A DNA stretch of 64,000 bases. Origin: Thermaerobacillus caldiproteolyticus. Lineage in GTDB: Bacteria; Bacillota; Bacilli; Bacillales; Anoxybacillaceae. The notes under the pieces were generated by a model that had not been told where the DNA came from, ran no database searches, and saw only the letters and a program-made list of their open reading frames with translations. Location: NCBI RefSeq assembly GCF_013761245.1, contig NZ_JACDUT010000004.1, positions 1-64,000 on the forward strand. The letters run 5' to 3'. The position numbers and the translations under genes are program-made. Positions 1 through 9,295 of the stretch are shown piece by piece (the stretch's first letter is position 1; the number at the start of each line of letters is the position of its first letter).

Positions 1-35
1 TTCATTGCATGTTCGATAACAAAATTGGAAATCAT
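1..35 (-). CDS. Possible 5' end of a gene leaving the window
   Basis: An ATG at position 35 on the minus strand opens a frame (MISNFVIEHAM...) that runs off the left edge. It is preceded at about 7 bases by a purine-rich AAGGGGTGG ribosome binding site. Only 11 codons are visible, so no function can be given. The start is plausible but unproven. Confidence 0.3.
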   Translation of the reverse strand, partial: MISNFVIEHAM

Positions 36-311
36 GATAGTGTCCACCCCTTGGAAATGTGTTTTTTAGGTCACTGTATATGATTTCCAAGACGGATGGA
101 TTTTTTGTGTACATTTATGCATTCACTATGCGTTTTGCAACACGTTCTATTAAATAAATTCATGGTGCTGCAAAACTAGAGTAAAAACTCAAAATTACGC
201 ATGAGAATGCATAACTGCATATGTGTTAATAGGACAGCAACTATCACACAGAAAATCTTGAAAAAATTAAATTAATAACTACTGATTAATCTTATTCTGG
301 AGATGATGAAA

Positions 312-1199
312 ATGGGTAAAGTCAAAGTTTATCATTACGATGCATTCAGCAATGAACCGAATATGGGAAATCCAGCAGGTGTAGTCTTAGATGGAGACCA
401 ACTTACCGAAAAGGAAATGCAAGAAATCGCGTTAAAAGTAGGCTTTAATGAAACAGCCTTTCCTCTTAAATCGGATAAAGCCGACGTTAGAATTCGTTAT
501 TTTACACCTAGACACGAAATGAATCTATGCGGTCATGCAACAATGGCTACGATTTATGCATTAAAAACAAAAGAATTACTAAAAGAAAAAAGCGAGTTAA
601 CCATAGAAACGAAAGCAGGAATCCTGCCAATAAGAATAAATCGAAATTCGCAAAACGAAATAGAGATAACGATGAAACAAGCATCTCCACAATTTAAAGA
701 ATTTCATGGATCCATTGAAGAATTAGCCTTTTCAATAGGGCTGAAAAAAGACGATATCGAACCGAACTTACCGATTTTATACGGAAGTACAGGTGCTTGG
801 ACTCTACTAATTCCAATAAAAACCCTAATTGCTTTCAAAAGAATGAAACCAAATAATAAGCTCTTCCCAAGTATATTGAAAGAAATGCCAAGGGCTTCTG
901 TCCACCCTTTCTGTTTAGAAACTTATGATTCAAATGCACATATGCATGCTCGACATTTTTCTTCGCCTTTCTCTGGCACGATTGAAGACCCAGTAACAGG
1001 AACTGCTTCTGGGGTAATGGGCGCATATTATGCAAAATATATCGCAGATAATAACATATTAAACCTTTTAATTGAACAAGGTCAGGAAATTGGAAGAGAT
1101 GGAAGAGTAAAAGTAAGTGTGATGAAAAATAAGGATTCATATGAAGTAGAAATTACAGGTAAAGCTGTTTTTGTAAAAGAGATTGAAGTTCATATTTAG
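312..1199 (+). CDS. PhzF family isomerase/epimerase-like protein
   Basis: PhzF-family proteins share a duplicated diaminopimelate-epimerase-like fold and include the phenazine enzyme PhzF; most members have unknown substrates. The protein shows the family N-terminus ([19 protein letters not shown]), the conserved NETAF with a putative catalytic glutamate near residue 45, the mid-protein CGHAT motif and the C-terminal DPVTGTASG motif. An ATG at 312 is preferred over 303 because GGAG at 299-302 then lies at proper spacing; this gives about 295 residues, normal for the family. No phenazine genes are nearby, so a phenazine role is not implied. A 99-bp repeat begins 10 bases after the stop codon. 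Family assignment is firm, substrate unknown. Confidence 0.9.
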   Translation: MGKVKVYHYDAFSNEPNMGNPAGVVLDGDQLTEKEMQEIALKVGFNETAFPLKSDKADVRIRYFTPRHEMNLCGHATMATIYALKTKELLKEKSELTIETKAGILPIRINRNSQNEIEITMKQASPQFKEFHGSIEELAFSIGLKKDDIEPNLPILYGSTGAWTLLIPIKTLIAFKRMKPNNKLFPSILKEMPRASVHPFCLETYDSNAHMHARHFSSPFSGTIEDPVTGTASGVMGAYYAKYIADNNILNLLIEQGQEIGRDGRVKVSVMKNKDSYEVEITGKAVFVKEIEVHI

Positions 1200-1209
1200 T
1201 TAGTAAGGT

Positions 1210-1308
1210 TTCTTGTTTCACTCCCATAGAAGAACCAAATTTTTTTGTAACTGTGGTGCTGCGAAATGCAGCATGGGAGGCTAACGGGAAGCGATAGCTG
1301 AACAAGAA
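1210..1308 (+). repeat. Dispersed ~99-bp repeat, copy R1, downstream of the PhzF-like gene
   Basis: The unit starts TTCTTGTTTCA and ends TGAACAAGAA, so it has terminal inverted repeats of about 10 bp. Inside, at about 1257-1273, is a 17-base hairpin, TGCTGC-GAAAT-GCAGCA, followed by GGCTAACGGGAAGCGAT. Related copies lie at 11,528-11,632 (same strand), 27,805-27,914 and 28,565-28,654 (opposite strand). I do not recognise a named family. Confidence 0.75.
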
Positions 1309-1392
1309 AAACATGAGTAAATTATTTTAGGCTGTTCCTAATAAAGAAAAAAGGACCCAGAAACATATTTATCATTGCTTCTTGGAAAAAAC

Positions 1393-1424
1393 TTATTTCA
1401 CTAATAGGCAGGTTAGTTCAATAA
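1393..1424. repeat. 32-bp imperfect palindrome, copy S1
   Basis: The site reads TTATTTCACTAA, an 8-base spacer, then TTAGTTCAATAA; the arms match at 10 of 12 positions. It lies just upstream of the DUF4260 gene. Related palindromes occur near 10,981, 28,862, 29,517, 30,885, 31,471, 31,588, 35,049 and 37,855, each at the edge of a small accessory gene. Confidence 0.6.
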
Positions 1425-1486
1425 CGTAATCATGTAATCTTTTTTTCAATTAGAATAATAGTAATTATTATTGAGGAGTTGACGGT

Positions 1487-1834
1487 ATGAATAAAATTCT
1501 TTTACACCTAGAAGGGGCAGCTATCTTATCGTTAAGTCTTTATTTTTACTCTTATAATCAATTTAGTTGGCTTTTGTTTTTCGTTTTGTTATTAGCTCCA
1601 GATATATCAATGCTAGGGTACTTACTCAATAATAAGGTTGGTGCAGTGCTTTATAACTTATTTCATACATATAGTTTACCAATTGGAGCTGTTATCTTAG
1701 GGGTATTGTTATCAAACGAAGTTGTTTTAGCGATAGGTTTAATATGGTCGGCCCATATTGGAATGGATAGGATGATTGGCTATGGATTAAAATATCCAAC
1801 ACATTTTAAAGACACGCATTTAAATCGCGTTTAA
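1487..1834 (+). CDS. DUF4260 family small membrane protein
   Basis: This is a 115-residue protein with four hydrophobic segments. It contains the conserved APDISMLGYLLN motif and the IGMDRMIGYGLKYP...FKDTHL C-terminus of the DUF4260 family, whose function is unknown. The ATG at 1487 has GAGGAG about 8 bases upstream, and the length is typical. It stands alone, with palindrome S1 upstream and a related palindrome-like sequence (CTATTCAGCTAAAGGGG, about 1840) just after the stop, like an inserted single-gene unit. Confidence 0.85.
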   Translation: MNKILLHLEGAAILSLSLYFYSYNQFSWLLFFVLLLAPDISMLGYLLNNKVGAVLYNLFHTYSLPIGAVILGVLLSNEVVLAIGLIWSAHIGMDRMIGYGLKYPTHFKDTHLNRV

Positions 1835-1862
1835 ATAAACTATTCAGCTAAAGGGGACGAGG

Positions 1863-2712
1863 GTCTTACCCTTTGGCAAGTAGATAATAAAAAGGCCTAA
1901 GCGACCAGTGTAGTGTATTTCGGTATTCAATTGGAGTACAGTGGTTGAAATCGTTCATGATTGTAAAACCATATGTAGTTGTCAATGGCTTGATAGAGTT
2001 CTTGCTCTGTTTTATTCTGAGAAAGTGCAACATTTTTGTTTTGAGAGGCAAAAAGAAGGACTCGATGCAAGTGTTATCAAGCAGTTTTCTTTGTAAGAGT
2101 GGCTACCCATCAGGTCAAGTTTTTCTATTCGTTTGTTGTACTGCTTTGGCGTGTGTTGGGACCCTTGATCAGAATGAAGGATGGTTCCATGCACGTCTTT
2201 TTTTAGCTAATTCCTCTACAGTGTCTATCACAAGTATGATCTTATTGTTATACAGATCTTGAATAGCAGAAAGACAAAAGAAGCAGGTGCCCAATGCGAT
2301 GTAGGTCATATTCTGCTACATACATACCATCTGCTCTAAATTCTCGGCTCAGCCGACTAGGGAAATAACAGACAGCTGCTTTCCGAAATAGCGCTGTTTT
2401 TTTAATCAAGGATTGCGTCTTCATTTCTTTCATAAGTCTTAGACTCGCTTGTGATGAATTTCAAAGCGAATTGCATTCTTGGATAACAATTAAAAAGAAC
2501 GAGAACGGTGAAAAGCTAACATGTTACTCCTTTAAGTATATGATCTCTTTGTTGTTGTGTTTTTTCTTCCTCTCTGCACTTATGATATTTTTTGAACTAT
2601 ATCTTCTTTTGAGGACAACTTGGGATTCCTAATTCCTCATTCCCATCCATGAGCTCTTTGCTTGAATTTCTCAGTATAACTATGAAATTTTTGTCCTTTT
2701 TCGTGCCATAAA
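1863..2712 (-). pseudogene. Decayed IS3-family transposase (orfA and orfB remnants)
   Basis: Broken pieces of an IS3-family element can be read on the minus strand. Near 2640-2712 an orfA start survives in shifted frames (ATGGCACG..., then QKFHSYTEKFKQ). Between 2012 and 2194 is HSDQGSQHTPKQYNKRIEKL followed by a shifted CYDNA-type region, and at 1870-2010 the C-terminal TPIEYRNTL appears. Several frameshifts and large losses separate them, so no functional transposase is possible. It differs from the IS at 35.5-36.7 kb. Clear terminal repeats were not found. Confidence 0.75.
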
Positions 2713-2854
2713 AACTCCTCTGCAAGTATAGTGGAACATCCAACGATTAAAAGTGGGATTTTTACACTGTCTTTTTAGAGGGGGATATCAATTAGCTGGA
2801 CTTTTTCACTAAACTTTTAAATTGCTTTGCAATCTGATATACTCTATATAGTAA
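2434..2854. other. Intergenic stretch, mostly IS remnant
   Basis: The part up to about 2712 is the decayed orfA region of the IS3-family element. From 2713 to the Fur box at 2855 there is AT-rich sequence in which I see no gene. Confidence 0.5.
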
Positions 2855-2869
2855 TGATAATCATTATCA
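2855..2869. promoter_or_regulatory. Fur box upstream of the Btr-like regulator
   Basis: TGATAATCATTATCA is a perfect 7-1-7 palindrome matching the Bacillus Fur operator. A possible -10 (GATATACT/TATAGT) lies immediately upstream, so Fur-Fe would block transcription of the regulator when iron is plentiful. Confidence 0.9.
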
Positions 2870-3019
2870 ATTATAAGGTTTTTCTACGAAAATCTTGTTA
2901 AAAAAATAGCTGTATGCCATGGACAGGATACACAACGTTCTCGAAAAGCTTTTCAACGGAAGTCGAAGGGCTTATTTGCATTGAGATGATGCAGAAACAG
3001 ATAAGGACGGTGAGAGCAT

Positions 3020-4669
3020 ATGATTCACCAAGAAACAGTTAAGCAGGAAGTCATTGATTTTTCGTTGGATGGCTTGTTTTTTCGACTTCGGGATATGGAA
3101 TTTGTTAAAGGGGACGGCAATTGGCAGATCGAGCAGCATCTCACTGGTTCTCATGTCCTTTTCGTCGTGACAAACGGACGAGGACGATTGATGCTGGACA
3201 GTAGTGAATGCCGGTTGCGGCAGGACACTGTTTATGTGTGTGCTCCTGGAGAAACTTACGGAGCCGAAGCAGAAAATCCGGATGGGCTGAAGATGTTTCT
3301 TTTTAAGTTCGACGTGTTTCGGGTAACGGAACAAAGATATGAGCGCGTGCAAGGTATGAAAGAAGAGCATTTATTCCCGTTGAAGGGAGAAATCCAGGTT
3401 TCTCCTGCTGGACAGCTTGCTTCCTTGTGCGATGAGATTTACCGTCATTGGCATAGCGAAGACGGGCTGGAACGCTTTCGCAGTCAACTCACTTTTCAGG
3501 AATTGCTCTATTACATTATGAAAAACCGCCGCCTTCTGTCAGGGGAGTCGCGAACGGCGCTGGAGTCAGCGAAGGACTATATGGAACGTTATTTTAACGA
3601 GAATTTGACGATTGAGCAGTTGGCACGCATAGCTAAAATCAGCCCTAAGTATTTTGTGGATTTGTTTAAAAAAACGTACGGGATCAGCGCCATCGATTAT
3701 TTGACCGAGCTGCGGATCAACAAGGCTAAGCAACTCATGGCGCAATCTGATGCTAAGCTGCGGGACATTGCCCATCAGGTCGGTTACCACGATGAATTTT
3801 ATTTCAGTCGCAAATTCAAGAAGAAAGTGGGAGTCGCGCCTACGGTTTATATGAAAAGCCGCCGTCGTAAAATCGCAGCCTATAGATCTCCTATTACCGG
3901 CCAATTGCTTGCTCTCAAGATTATTCCCTATGCTGCGCCGCTTCATCCGAAATGGACCGCCTATTACTATAAGATGTATCGCACGGATATTTCCGTACAT
4001 CTCAGCGCTTACCGCCAAAATCAACATTGGGAGTCCAACATCGAAACGCTTTTCCATGCCCGTCCAGATGTTGTGATCAGCACGGATGAGTTGGATGCCA
4101 GAGAGAAAGAGCGGCTTGAACAGATTGCCCCCATCTTTTATGTGCCGTGGATGGAGAAGAATTGGCGGGAGCAACTGCTGCTGACAGCTGAATTTTTAGG
4201 TGAAACAGGAGAAGCGGAGCATTGGCTTAAAACCTATGACCGGAAGGTGAACCTTGCAAGAGCTCGGTTAAAACGCGAGGTGAGGGACGACACTTTCCTC
4301 ATTGTACGGATCTCAAAACAAAATTTATATGTTCACTGTAATCGCAGCATGTCTGAAGTATTTTATCATGATTTGCAGTTGGCTCCCGCGTATTGTTGTG
4401 ATCGTTCCGTCTACGATCAGCAGATCCCGATCGAACAGTTGGTTGAAATTGATCCCGATCGACTTCTCTTGTTGGTTCGGCAAGAAGATGAAACATTGGT
4501 CTATTGGAAAACATTGCAATATTCCATACCATGGCAGGAATTGAAGGCGGTTCGGAGCAACCGAGTTTATTTGATTCCTTCGGATCCATGGGTGGAGTAT
4601 TCTGCATGTGCACATGACAGGATCATCGACGAGTCATTGAAGCTTTTTTCTGGAGATTGTCCAAAATGA
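3020..4669 (+). CDS. btr: AraC-type activator fused to a siderophore-binding domain (Btr-like)
   Basis: Btr of B. subtilis senses ferric bacillibactin through a binding-protein-like domain and activates feuABC-ybbA. The present protein has 549 residues in the same order: a cupin-like N-terminus (about 1-170), two AraC helix-turn-helix motifs (about 185-285, with IAKISPKYFVDLFKKTYG and IAHQVGYHDEFYFSRKFKK), and a C-terminal FepB/TroA-like domain (about 290-549). The length agrees with Btr. The ATG follows GGTGAGAG, and the gene is preceded by one Fur box and followed by another before the feu-like operon, the same arrangement as btr-feu. The ligand could be bacillibactin or another catecholate; no synthesis genes are visible. 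Confidence 0.85.
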   Translation: MIHQETVKQEVIDFSLDGLFFRLRDMEFVKGDGNWQIEQHLTGSHVLFVVTNGRGRLMLDSSECRLRQDTVYVCAPGETYGAEAENPDGLKMFLFKFDVFRVTEQRYERVQGMKEEHLFPLKGEIQVSPAGQLASLCDEIYRHWHSEDGLERFRSQLTFQELLYYIMKNRRLLSGESRTALESAKDYMERYFNENLTIEQLARIAKISPKYFVDLFKKTYGISAIDYLTELRINKAKQLMAQSDAKLRDIAHQVGYHDEFYFSRKFKKKVGVAPTVYMKSRRRKIAAYRSPITGQLLALKIIPYAAPLHPKWTAYYYKMYRTDISVHLSAYRQNQHWESNIETLFHARPDVVISTDELDAREKERLEQIAPIFYVPWMEKNWREQLLLTAEFLGETGEAEHWLKTYDRKVNLARARLKREVRDDTFLIVRISKQNLYVHCNRSMSEVFYHDLQLAPAYCCDRSVYDQQIPIEQLVEIDPDRLLLLVRQEDETLVYWKTLQYSIPWQELKAVRSNRVYLIPSDPWVEYSACAHDRIIDESLKLFSGDCPK

Positions 4670-4721
4670 ATTCCGGATACCGTCCATGGTCAGAAAAAAG
4701 AGCCTAGTTTATAATCATTAA

Positions 4722-4736
4722 TGATAATCATTATCA
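4722..4736. promoter_or_regulatory. Fur box upstream of the feu-like operon
   Basis: TGATAATCATTATCA, identical to the box at 2855, lies 35 bases before the start of the binding lipoprotein, within an extended ATTA-rich palindrome. It indicates Fur repression of the uptake operon separately from the regulator gene. Confidence 0.9.
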
Positions 4737-4771
4737 ATAGAAGAAGTTGAGAGGGGGACTTTAGACCTATT

Positions 4772-5770
4772 ATGAAAAGGAAATGTCTTTATTTTAGTCT
4801 TATTGCTTTACTCATTCTAATATTGACAGCTTGCGGTGCGAAACAATCATCTGCACCAGACAAAGCTGCGGAAGGGAACTCGACAAGCAGCACGACAGAG
4901 CAAGAAAAGAAAGCTGATGCAAATGAAACAAGAACCATCCATTACCTTGGAAAAGATTATACGGTTCCCGCAAAAGCGGAAAGAATTGTGATCGCCGGCA
5001 GTATGGAAACGATGGAAGACGCGCTTGTTCTGGGAGTTAAACCGCTTGGCGGCATCACGGTCGGCGGCAAGTTTCCGGACATGTTCAGGGAAATTACAGG
5101 TTCCACCGTATCCATTGGAGAAAAAGCACAGCCTAATATAGAAACTATACTGAAACTGAAACCAGATGTCATCTTTGCTACTACGAAATTCCCGCCGGAT
5201 GTCATCGGAAAATTGGAGAAAATCGCTCCGACCATTCCGGTTTCTCATATATCGACAAATTGGGAAGCGAATCTGCATCTTCTTGCGGAATTGACAGGTA
5301 AGCAAGACATCGCTGAGAAAGCATTGCAGAAGTATAAGGATGATGTCGCAGCGGCGAAAGCGCAGTTAGGTGATCGACTAAAAGATAAAAAAGTCGTCAT
5401 AGTTCGCATCAGAGGCGGCAATATCATGATTTATCCAGAAGATGTATTTTTCAATCCTTCGCTGTACATGGATTTGGGCCTGACGGCACCACAAGAGATC
5501 AAAAACGCCAAAGCGCAGGAAATGATCTCTCTAGAAAAATTTAGTGAAATGAATCCAGATTATATCTTTGTGCAGTTCTCTGAGGACGAGAACAAGGATC
5601 AGCCTAATGCACTCAAAAACTTGCAAAACAATCCGATTTGGCAAAGCATCAATGCAGTCAAAAATAACAAAGTGTTTGTGAACGTTGTTGATCCGCTCGC
5701 GCAAGGCGGTACGGCATGGAGTAAAATCAATTTCTTGAAAGCGGCTGTGGAGAAGCTGGGCAATGAATAA
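4772..5770 (+). CDS. feuA: Ferric-siderophore substrate-binding lipoprotein (FeuA-like)
   Basis: This extracellular lipoprotein captures a ferric siderophore and delivers it to the FecCD permeases encoded next. It has a signal peptide ending in the lipobox LTAC (Cys about residue 21), a Ser/Thr-rich linker, and a PBP2/TroA-like domain opening with RTIHYLGKDYTVPAKAERIV, with LKPDVIFATTKFPPDVIGKL in the first lobe and MNPDYIFVQFS in the second. At 332 residues it is close to FeuA. It is the first gene of a co-directional block behind a Fur box and a Btr-like activator. The FeuA name rests on context as much as on sequence. Confidence 0.85.
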   Translation: MKRKCLYFSLIALLILILTACGAKQSSAPDKAAEGNSTSSTTEQEKKADANETRTIHYLGKDYTVPAKAERIVIAGSMETMEDALVLGVKPLGGITVGGKFPDMFREITGSTVSIGEKAQPNIETILKLKPDVIFATTKFPPDVIGKLEKIAPTIPVSHISTNWEANLHLLAELTGKQDIAEKALQKYKDDVAAAKAQLGDRLKDKKVVIVRIRGGNIMIYPEDVFFNPSLYMDLGLTAPQEIKNAKAQEMISLEKFSEMNPDYIFVQFSEDENKDQPNALKNLQNNPIWQSINAVKNNKVFVNVVDPLAQGGTAWSKINFLKAAVEKLGNE

Positions 5771-5790
5771 AACAAGGCGGTAGCATAAAT

Positions 5791-6798
5791 ATGCGATCAA
5801 AGATTTTTTTGCCGGCTTTCATACTATGGCTCTCCCCGATTGTGATGGTGTTCATCATCATTGCATCTATTCTATATGGAGCGAAAAATATAGACTGGAC
5901 GACGGTTTGGGATGCGTTTTTCCACTTTGATCCGGACAATGTGAACCATCAAATCGTGATGCATTCCCGGCTGCCAAGGGTGATCGGAGCGCTTCTAATC
6001 GGAGCGTTCCTAGCCATATCTGGGGCCATCATGCAAGGAATGACAAGAAACTATCTTGCGTCACCTTCTATTATGGGAGTTTCTGACGGATCGGTTTTTG
6101 CCATTACACTTTGTATGATTTTGGCGCCGGGAGCCTCTTCTTTGGATATGATCATGTATTCATTTGGCGGCTCGATGTTTGCCGTGGGCATCGTCTTCGG
6201 GTTAGCGTCACTCTTGCCGGATGGAATGTCTCCAGTTCGAATGGCGATCATCGGCACCATCATCGGAACGTTTCTGAGCAGTGTTTCAGCCGCCATGGCC
6301 TCCTATTTTCAAGTTTCACAAAACATCAGTTTTTGGTACAATGCCCGGCTGCACCAGATGGATCCCGGTCTGATCAAACTCGCGGTGCCTTTTGCACTGG
6401 TCGGTATCGCGATCGCGCTCTTTATTTCCAAATCGATCACGATTCTCTCATTGGGCGAGGACGTGTCCGTGAGCTTGGGACAGAGAACGATGCTGGTCAA
6501 GGCGATGGCTGTCTCCAGCGTCGTCATTTTGACCGGCATTTCCGTCGCACTGGCTGGTAATATCGGATTCGTGGGCCTGATCATTCCCCATATCACCCGG
6601 TTTTTGGTTGGTGTTGATTATCGGTGGATTATTCCTTGCACCGGCGTTCTCGGAGCCATCTTTCTGGCTCTGTCTGATATCCTCAGCAGGTTCTTGAACT
6701 ATCCGTTTGAGACACCGATCGGGGTCGTCACTTCCTTGATTGGTGTGCCTTTCTTCCTCTATTTAATTTACAAGAGAGGAGGAGGGAAACATGCCTAA
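5791..6798 (+). CDS. feuB: FecCD-family siderophore permease (FeuB-like)
   Basis: This is an integral membrane permease of the FecCD family (335 residues, about nine to ten hydrophobic helices). Family motifs include HSRLPRVIGALLIGAFLAISGAIMQG, the coupling-helix region LGEDVSVSLGQR and GNIGFVGLIIPHITRFLVG. It lies 20 bases after the binding-protein gene and overlaps the next permease gene by 8 bases, so the two are probably translated together as a heterodimeric channel. No ATPase gene follows; in B. subtilis the Feu permease borrows the stand-alone ATPase YusV, and the same is inferred here. Confidence 0.88.
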   Translation: MRSKIFLPAFILWLSPIVMVFIIIASILYGAKNIDWTTVWDAFFHFDPDNVNHQIVMHSRLPRVIGALLIGAFLAISGAIMQGMTRNYLASPSIMGVSDGSVFAITLCMILAPGASSLDMIMYSFGGSMFAVGIVFGLASLLPDGMSPVRMAIIGTIIGTFLSSVSAAMASYFQVSQNISFWYNARLHQMDPGLIKLAVPFALVGIAIALFISKSITILSLGEDVSVSLGQRTMLVKAMAVSSVVILTGISVALAGNIGFVGLIIPHITRFLVGVDYRWIIPCTGVLGAIFLALSDILSRFLNYPFETPIGVVTSLIGVPFFLYLIYKRGGGKHA

Positions 6799-7813
6799 AA
6801 ACTCGGCGGGACGCTATTGGACAGTGCTGCTTATAAGTTTCGGAATTGTGCTAGTTGCGATTTGTGTCAGTCTGACGAATGGCGTATTTGACATGACGGT
6901 CATAGACGTGCTGAAGACCCTGTTGCGAATCGATCCAGTTCCGGATCACGATTTGGTCATTTTCGACTTTCGGCTGCCTCGCATTGTGGTTGCCGCGCTC
7001 GTCGGGTTCGGTCTCGGTGTCGCGGGAGCTGCAATACAAGGGATAAGCAGAAACGGGCTAGCTGATCCCGGGATTTTGGGTATTAACGCGGGAGCGGGAG
7101 CCGCGATTGTCATTTTTATGTTTTTCTTTGAGGGGCGAATAGCGGGAAGTGGATGGCTGTCTATCTTGGCAATGCCGTTGTTCGGATGGATTGGCGGATT
7201 GGGAGCCGCCGTTCTGATTTACTTTTTTGCCTGGCGGAACGGGAGATTGGATCCCCAGCGTCTGATCTTAGTCGGGATCGCAGCAGGTTCCGGACTAGGG
7301 GCTTTATCTTTATACTTATCCCTAAAAATGAATCCGCAGGACTTCGAGATGGCGACGGTATGGCTCACAGGAAGCATTTGGAACGCCAATTGGCAATATA
7401 TCGCTTCAATGTTGCCATGGCTTGCCATTTTAGTTCCTATTATCATCAGAAAATCGTATATTTTGGACCTGCTCCAATTGGGGGAAGACAGTGCGAAAAG
7501 CTTAGGAGTCTCCACGGAAAAAGAAAAAAATGTATTGCTTTTAAGCAGCATTGGCATCGTGAGCGCGTGTGTGTCCGTGTCTGGAAACATCGGATTTGTC
7601 GGCCTGATAGCTCCCCACATTGCCAAGCGTTTGGTCGGCATCCATCATCATCGGGTTATTCCTGTATGCGGAACCATCGGTATGCTTTTAGTCATCGTTT
7701 CCGATTTTATTGCCAAAACCGTCTTTTCCCCGATCGAGCTGCCTGTTGGGATTGTCATTTCTATCATTGGTATCCCTTATTTCGTGTACTTGTTGTTTAA
7801 AACCAAAGTGTAG
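6791..7813 (+). CDS. feuC: FecCD-family siderophore permease (FeuC-like)
   Basis: Second FecCD permease subunit, 340 residues, with VIFDFRLPRIVVAALVGFGLGVAGAAIQG near the N-terminus, LLQLGEDSAKSLGVS (the coupling region) and SGNIGFVGLIAPHIAKRLVG. The start overlaps the end of the preceding permease gene behind AGAGGAGGG, consistent with translational coupling. It should pair with the FeuB-like protein in the cytoplasmic membrane. The base composition of this whole operon is visibly richer in G and C at third positions than the flanking small genes, which may reflect acquisition as a block. Confidence 0.88.
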   Translation: MPKNSAGRYWTVLLISFGIVLVAICVSLTNGVFDMTVIDVLKTLLRIDPVPDHDLVIFDFRLPRIVVAALVGFGLGVAGAAIQGISRNGLADPGILGINAGAGAAIVIFMFFFEGRIAGSGWLSILAMPLFGWIGGLGAAVLIYFFAWRNGRLDPQRLILVGIAAGSGLGALSLYLSLKMNPQDFEMATVWLTGSIWNANWQYIASMLPWLAILVPIIIRKSYILDLLQLGEDSAKSLGVSTEKEKNVLLLSSIGIVSACVSVSGNIGFVGLIAPHIAKRLVGIHHHRVIPVCGTIGMLLVIVSDFIAKTVFSPIELPVGIVISIIGIPYFVYLLFKTKV

Positions 7814-7855
7814 GAAGAAAAAGGCCTTGTTCATAAGGTGAAATGGAGGATTGTT

Positions 7856-8422
7856 ATGGAACTTAGCCAATTGTTGAGAGAACGTCGTTCGGTTCATACC
7901 TTCGAAGATCGTCCCGTATCTCCCGAACTTGTGATGGAACTACTTGAAACCGCCATTTGGGTGCCCAATCATCGTATGACGCAACCGTGGCGTTTCATTC
8001 TCACCTATGGCGAAGGACGCAGGAAGATTGCCGAGGCTGTACGGAAAATCAAAGAGAGCAAGGAACCCGACCCGAGCAAAAAGAAAGAAGTTGGACAGAA
8101 GTTTTATGACAAAATCATGTCCATTCCGATGATTTTGACTGTTCTGATGAAGGAAGATCCCAGTCTGATTGTCAGGGAAGAAGATTATGCGTCGACCAGT
8201 TGCGTGATCCACAACTTCAGTTTGTTGGCTTGGGAAAAGGGAATCGGATTGGTGTGGGAGACGTATGGGTGGTTGCATGAATCCATATTCCGTGAAACAA
8301 TGGGTATCCAGCCCGGTGAAAAAGTGGTGGGCAATCTTCATATCGGCTATCCTGCCAAGATTCCGCCTGCACAGCCAAGGATTCCTGCGGCTCATTTGAT
8401 CACTGTCTTCGATCAAGCTTGA
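7856..8422 (+). CDS. Nitroreductase-family flavoprotein in the siderophore operon
   Basis: FMN-dependent nitroreductase-fold protein of 188 residues. It starts ELSQLLRERRSVHTFEDRPV, has the flavin-binding RRS near residue 10, then ETAIWVPNHRMTQPWRF and a C-terminal GLVWETYGWL...VVGNLHIGYP. The ATG at 7856 is chosen over a GTG at 7838 because TGGAGG lies 6 bases before it. It sits between the permease genes and the two esterase genes with no terminator in between. A role in reducing the siderophore iron or the siderophore itself is an inference from position only; the usual feu operon of B. subtilis has no such gene. Confidence 0.82.
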   Translation: MELSQLLRERRSVHTFEDRPVSPELVMELLETAIWVPNHRMTQPWRFILTYGEGRRKIAEAVRKIKESKEPDPSKKKEVGQKFYDKIMSIPMILTVLMKEDPSLIVREEDYASTSCVIHNFSLLAWEKGIGLVWETYGWLHESIFRETMGIQPGEKVVGNLHIGYPAKIPPAQPRIPAAHLITVFDQA

Positions 8423-8459
8423 TGATTGGATCCGTCATGATTACTATAAGGAGAACGAT

Positions 8460-9218
8460 ATGAACGGCACATTGGTTAAGGAGTTCTTTGAAGGAAGGGA
8501 ACTCTTCATCTATCTCCCTCCCTCTTATGAAACAAGTCGAGCGAAATTCCCGGTTGTTTATGTTCAGGACGGCGGAGACTTATTCGATCCTCACCAGAAC
8601 AATTCCTTGGTGCGATTGGAGCGCATGTTCGCTCGCGGCGAACTTGGAGAGCTTTTACTGGTTGGCATTGAGCCGAAAAATCGATTGGATGAATATACGC
8701 CGTGGTATGCGAAAGCTTTATCCGATAAATATGCCGATTTTGGCGGACAGGGCTTCAACTATCTGTCGTTTCTTGTGGAGAAATTAAAACCTTATATTGA
8801 TAGAGAATACAAGACGGACAGTCGCCGGCAGCAAACGGGAATGATCGGGGCGTCACTCGGAGGACTGATTTCCATTTATGCCGCTTATTTGTACCCCAAT
8901 GTGTTTGGTAAAATCGGTTCAATATCAGGATCGTTTTGGTACGAAGGTTTCATCGATTTTATGCAATCGAAAACTATCGATTCCAGACTGAAAATTTATA
9001 TGGATGTGGGAAGTATAGAGGGAATTGAGAAGCAGAACATCCAGAAAGAAATGGTTTCAAGAACGAAAGAAGCCTATACCATATTGATGAATAACGGATT
9101 GACCAGAGAAAGATTGCAGTTTGTGCTTGAAGAAGGAACACCGCATGCCCGCATATTTTTTTCAAGACGATTCCCTCGAGCGGTGAAATGGTTATATTCG
9201 AACGAAACAGTGAGTTAA
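8460..9218 (+). CDS. ybbA: Alpha/beta hydrolase, siderophore-esterase type (YbbA-like)
   Basis: This 252-residue hydrolase of the esterase D/Fes-like group has FEGRELFIYLPPSYE at the N-terminus, the PVVYVQDGGDLFD strand, the nucleophile elbow GASLGG (Ser about residue 140) and a C-terminal GTPHA that supplies the histidine. YbbA is encoded in the feu operon of B. subtilis and is thought to open the trilactone of imported ferric bacillibactin, and the position here is the same. It is cytoplasmic, with no signal peptide. AAGGAG at 8447-8452 supports the start. The exact ester substrate is inferred. Confidence 0.82.
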   Translation: MNGTLVKEFFEGRELFIYLPPSYETSRAKFPVVYVQDGGDLFDPHQNNSLVRLERMFARGELGELLLVGIEPKNRLDEYTPWYAKALSDKYADFGGQGFNYLSFLVEKLKPYIDREYKTDSRRQQTGMIGASLGGLISIYAAYLYPNVFGKIGSISGSFWYEGFIDFMQSKTIDSRLKIYMDVGSIEGIEKQNIQKEMVSRTKEAYTILMNNGLTRERLQFVLEEGTPHARIFFSRRFPRAVKWLYSNETVS

Positions 9219-9295
9219 ATATTCTGCCTGCGATGTTGTCTGTCCGCCAACAATCATCGCGTACAAATAAATAAGATTTAGAGGAGGAATTAGCG

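Noticed and set aside
1210-1308. Family R repeat as an integron attC site
   Set aside because: It lacks proper GTTRRRY core sites and no IntI-type integrase is in the window; only the layout is reminiscent.
3566-4174. Long minus-strand frame opposite the Btr-like gene
   Set aside because: The plus strand encodes a complete AraC/binding-protein fusion; the antisense frame has no ribosome binding site or family pattern.
7153-7800. 215-codon plus-strand frame inside the FeuC-like gene
   Set aside because: It overlaps the permease in another frame, and its composition is that of a shadow of a hydrophobic gene.
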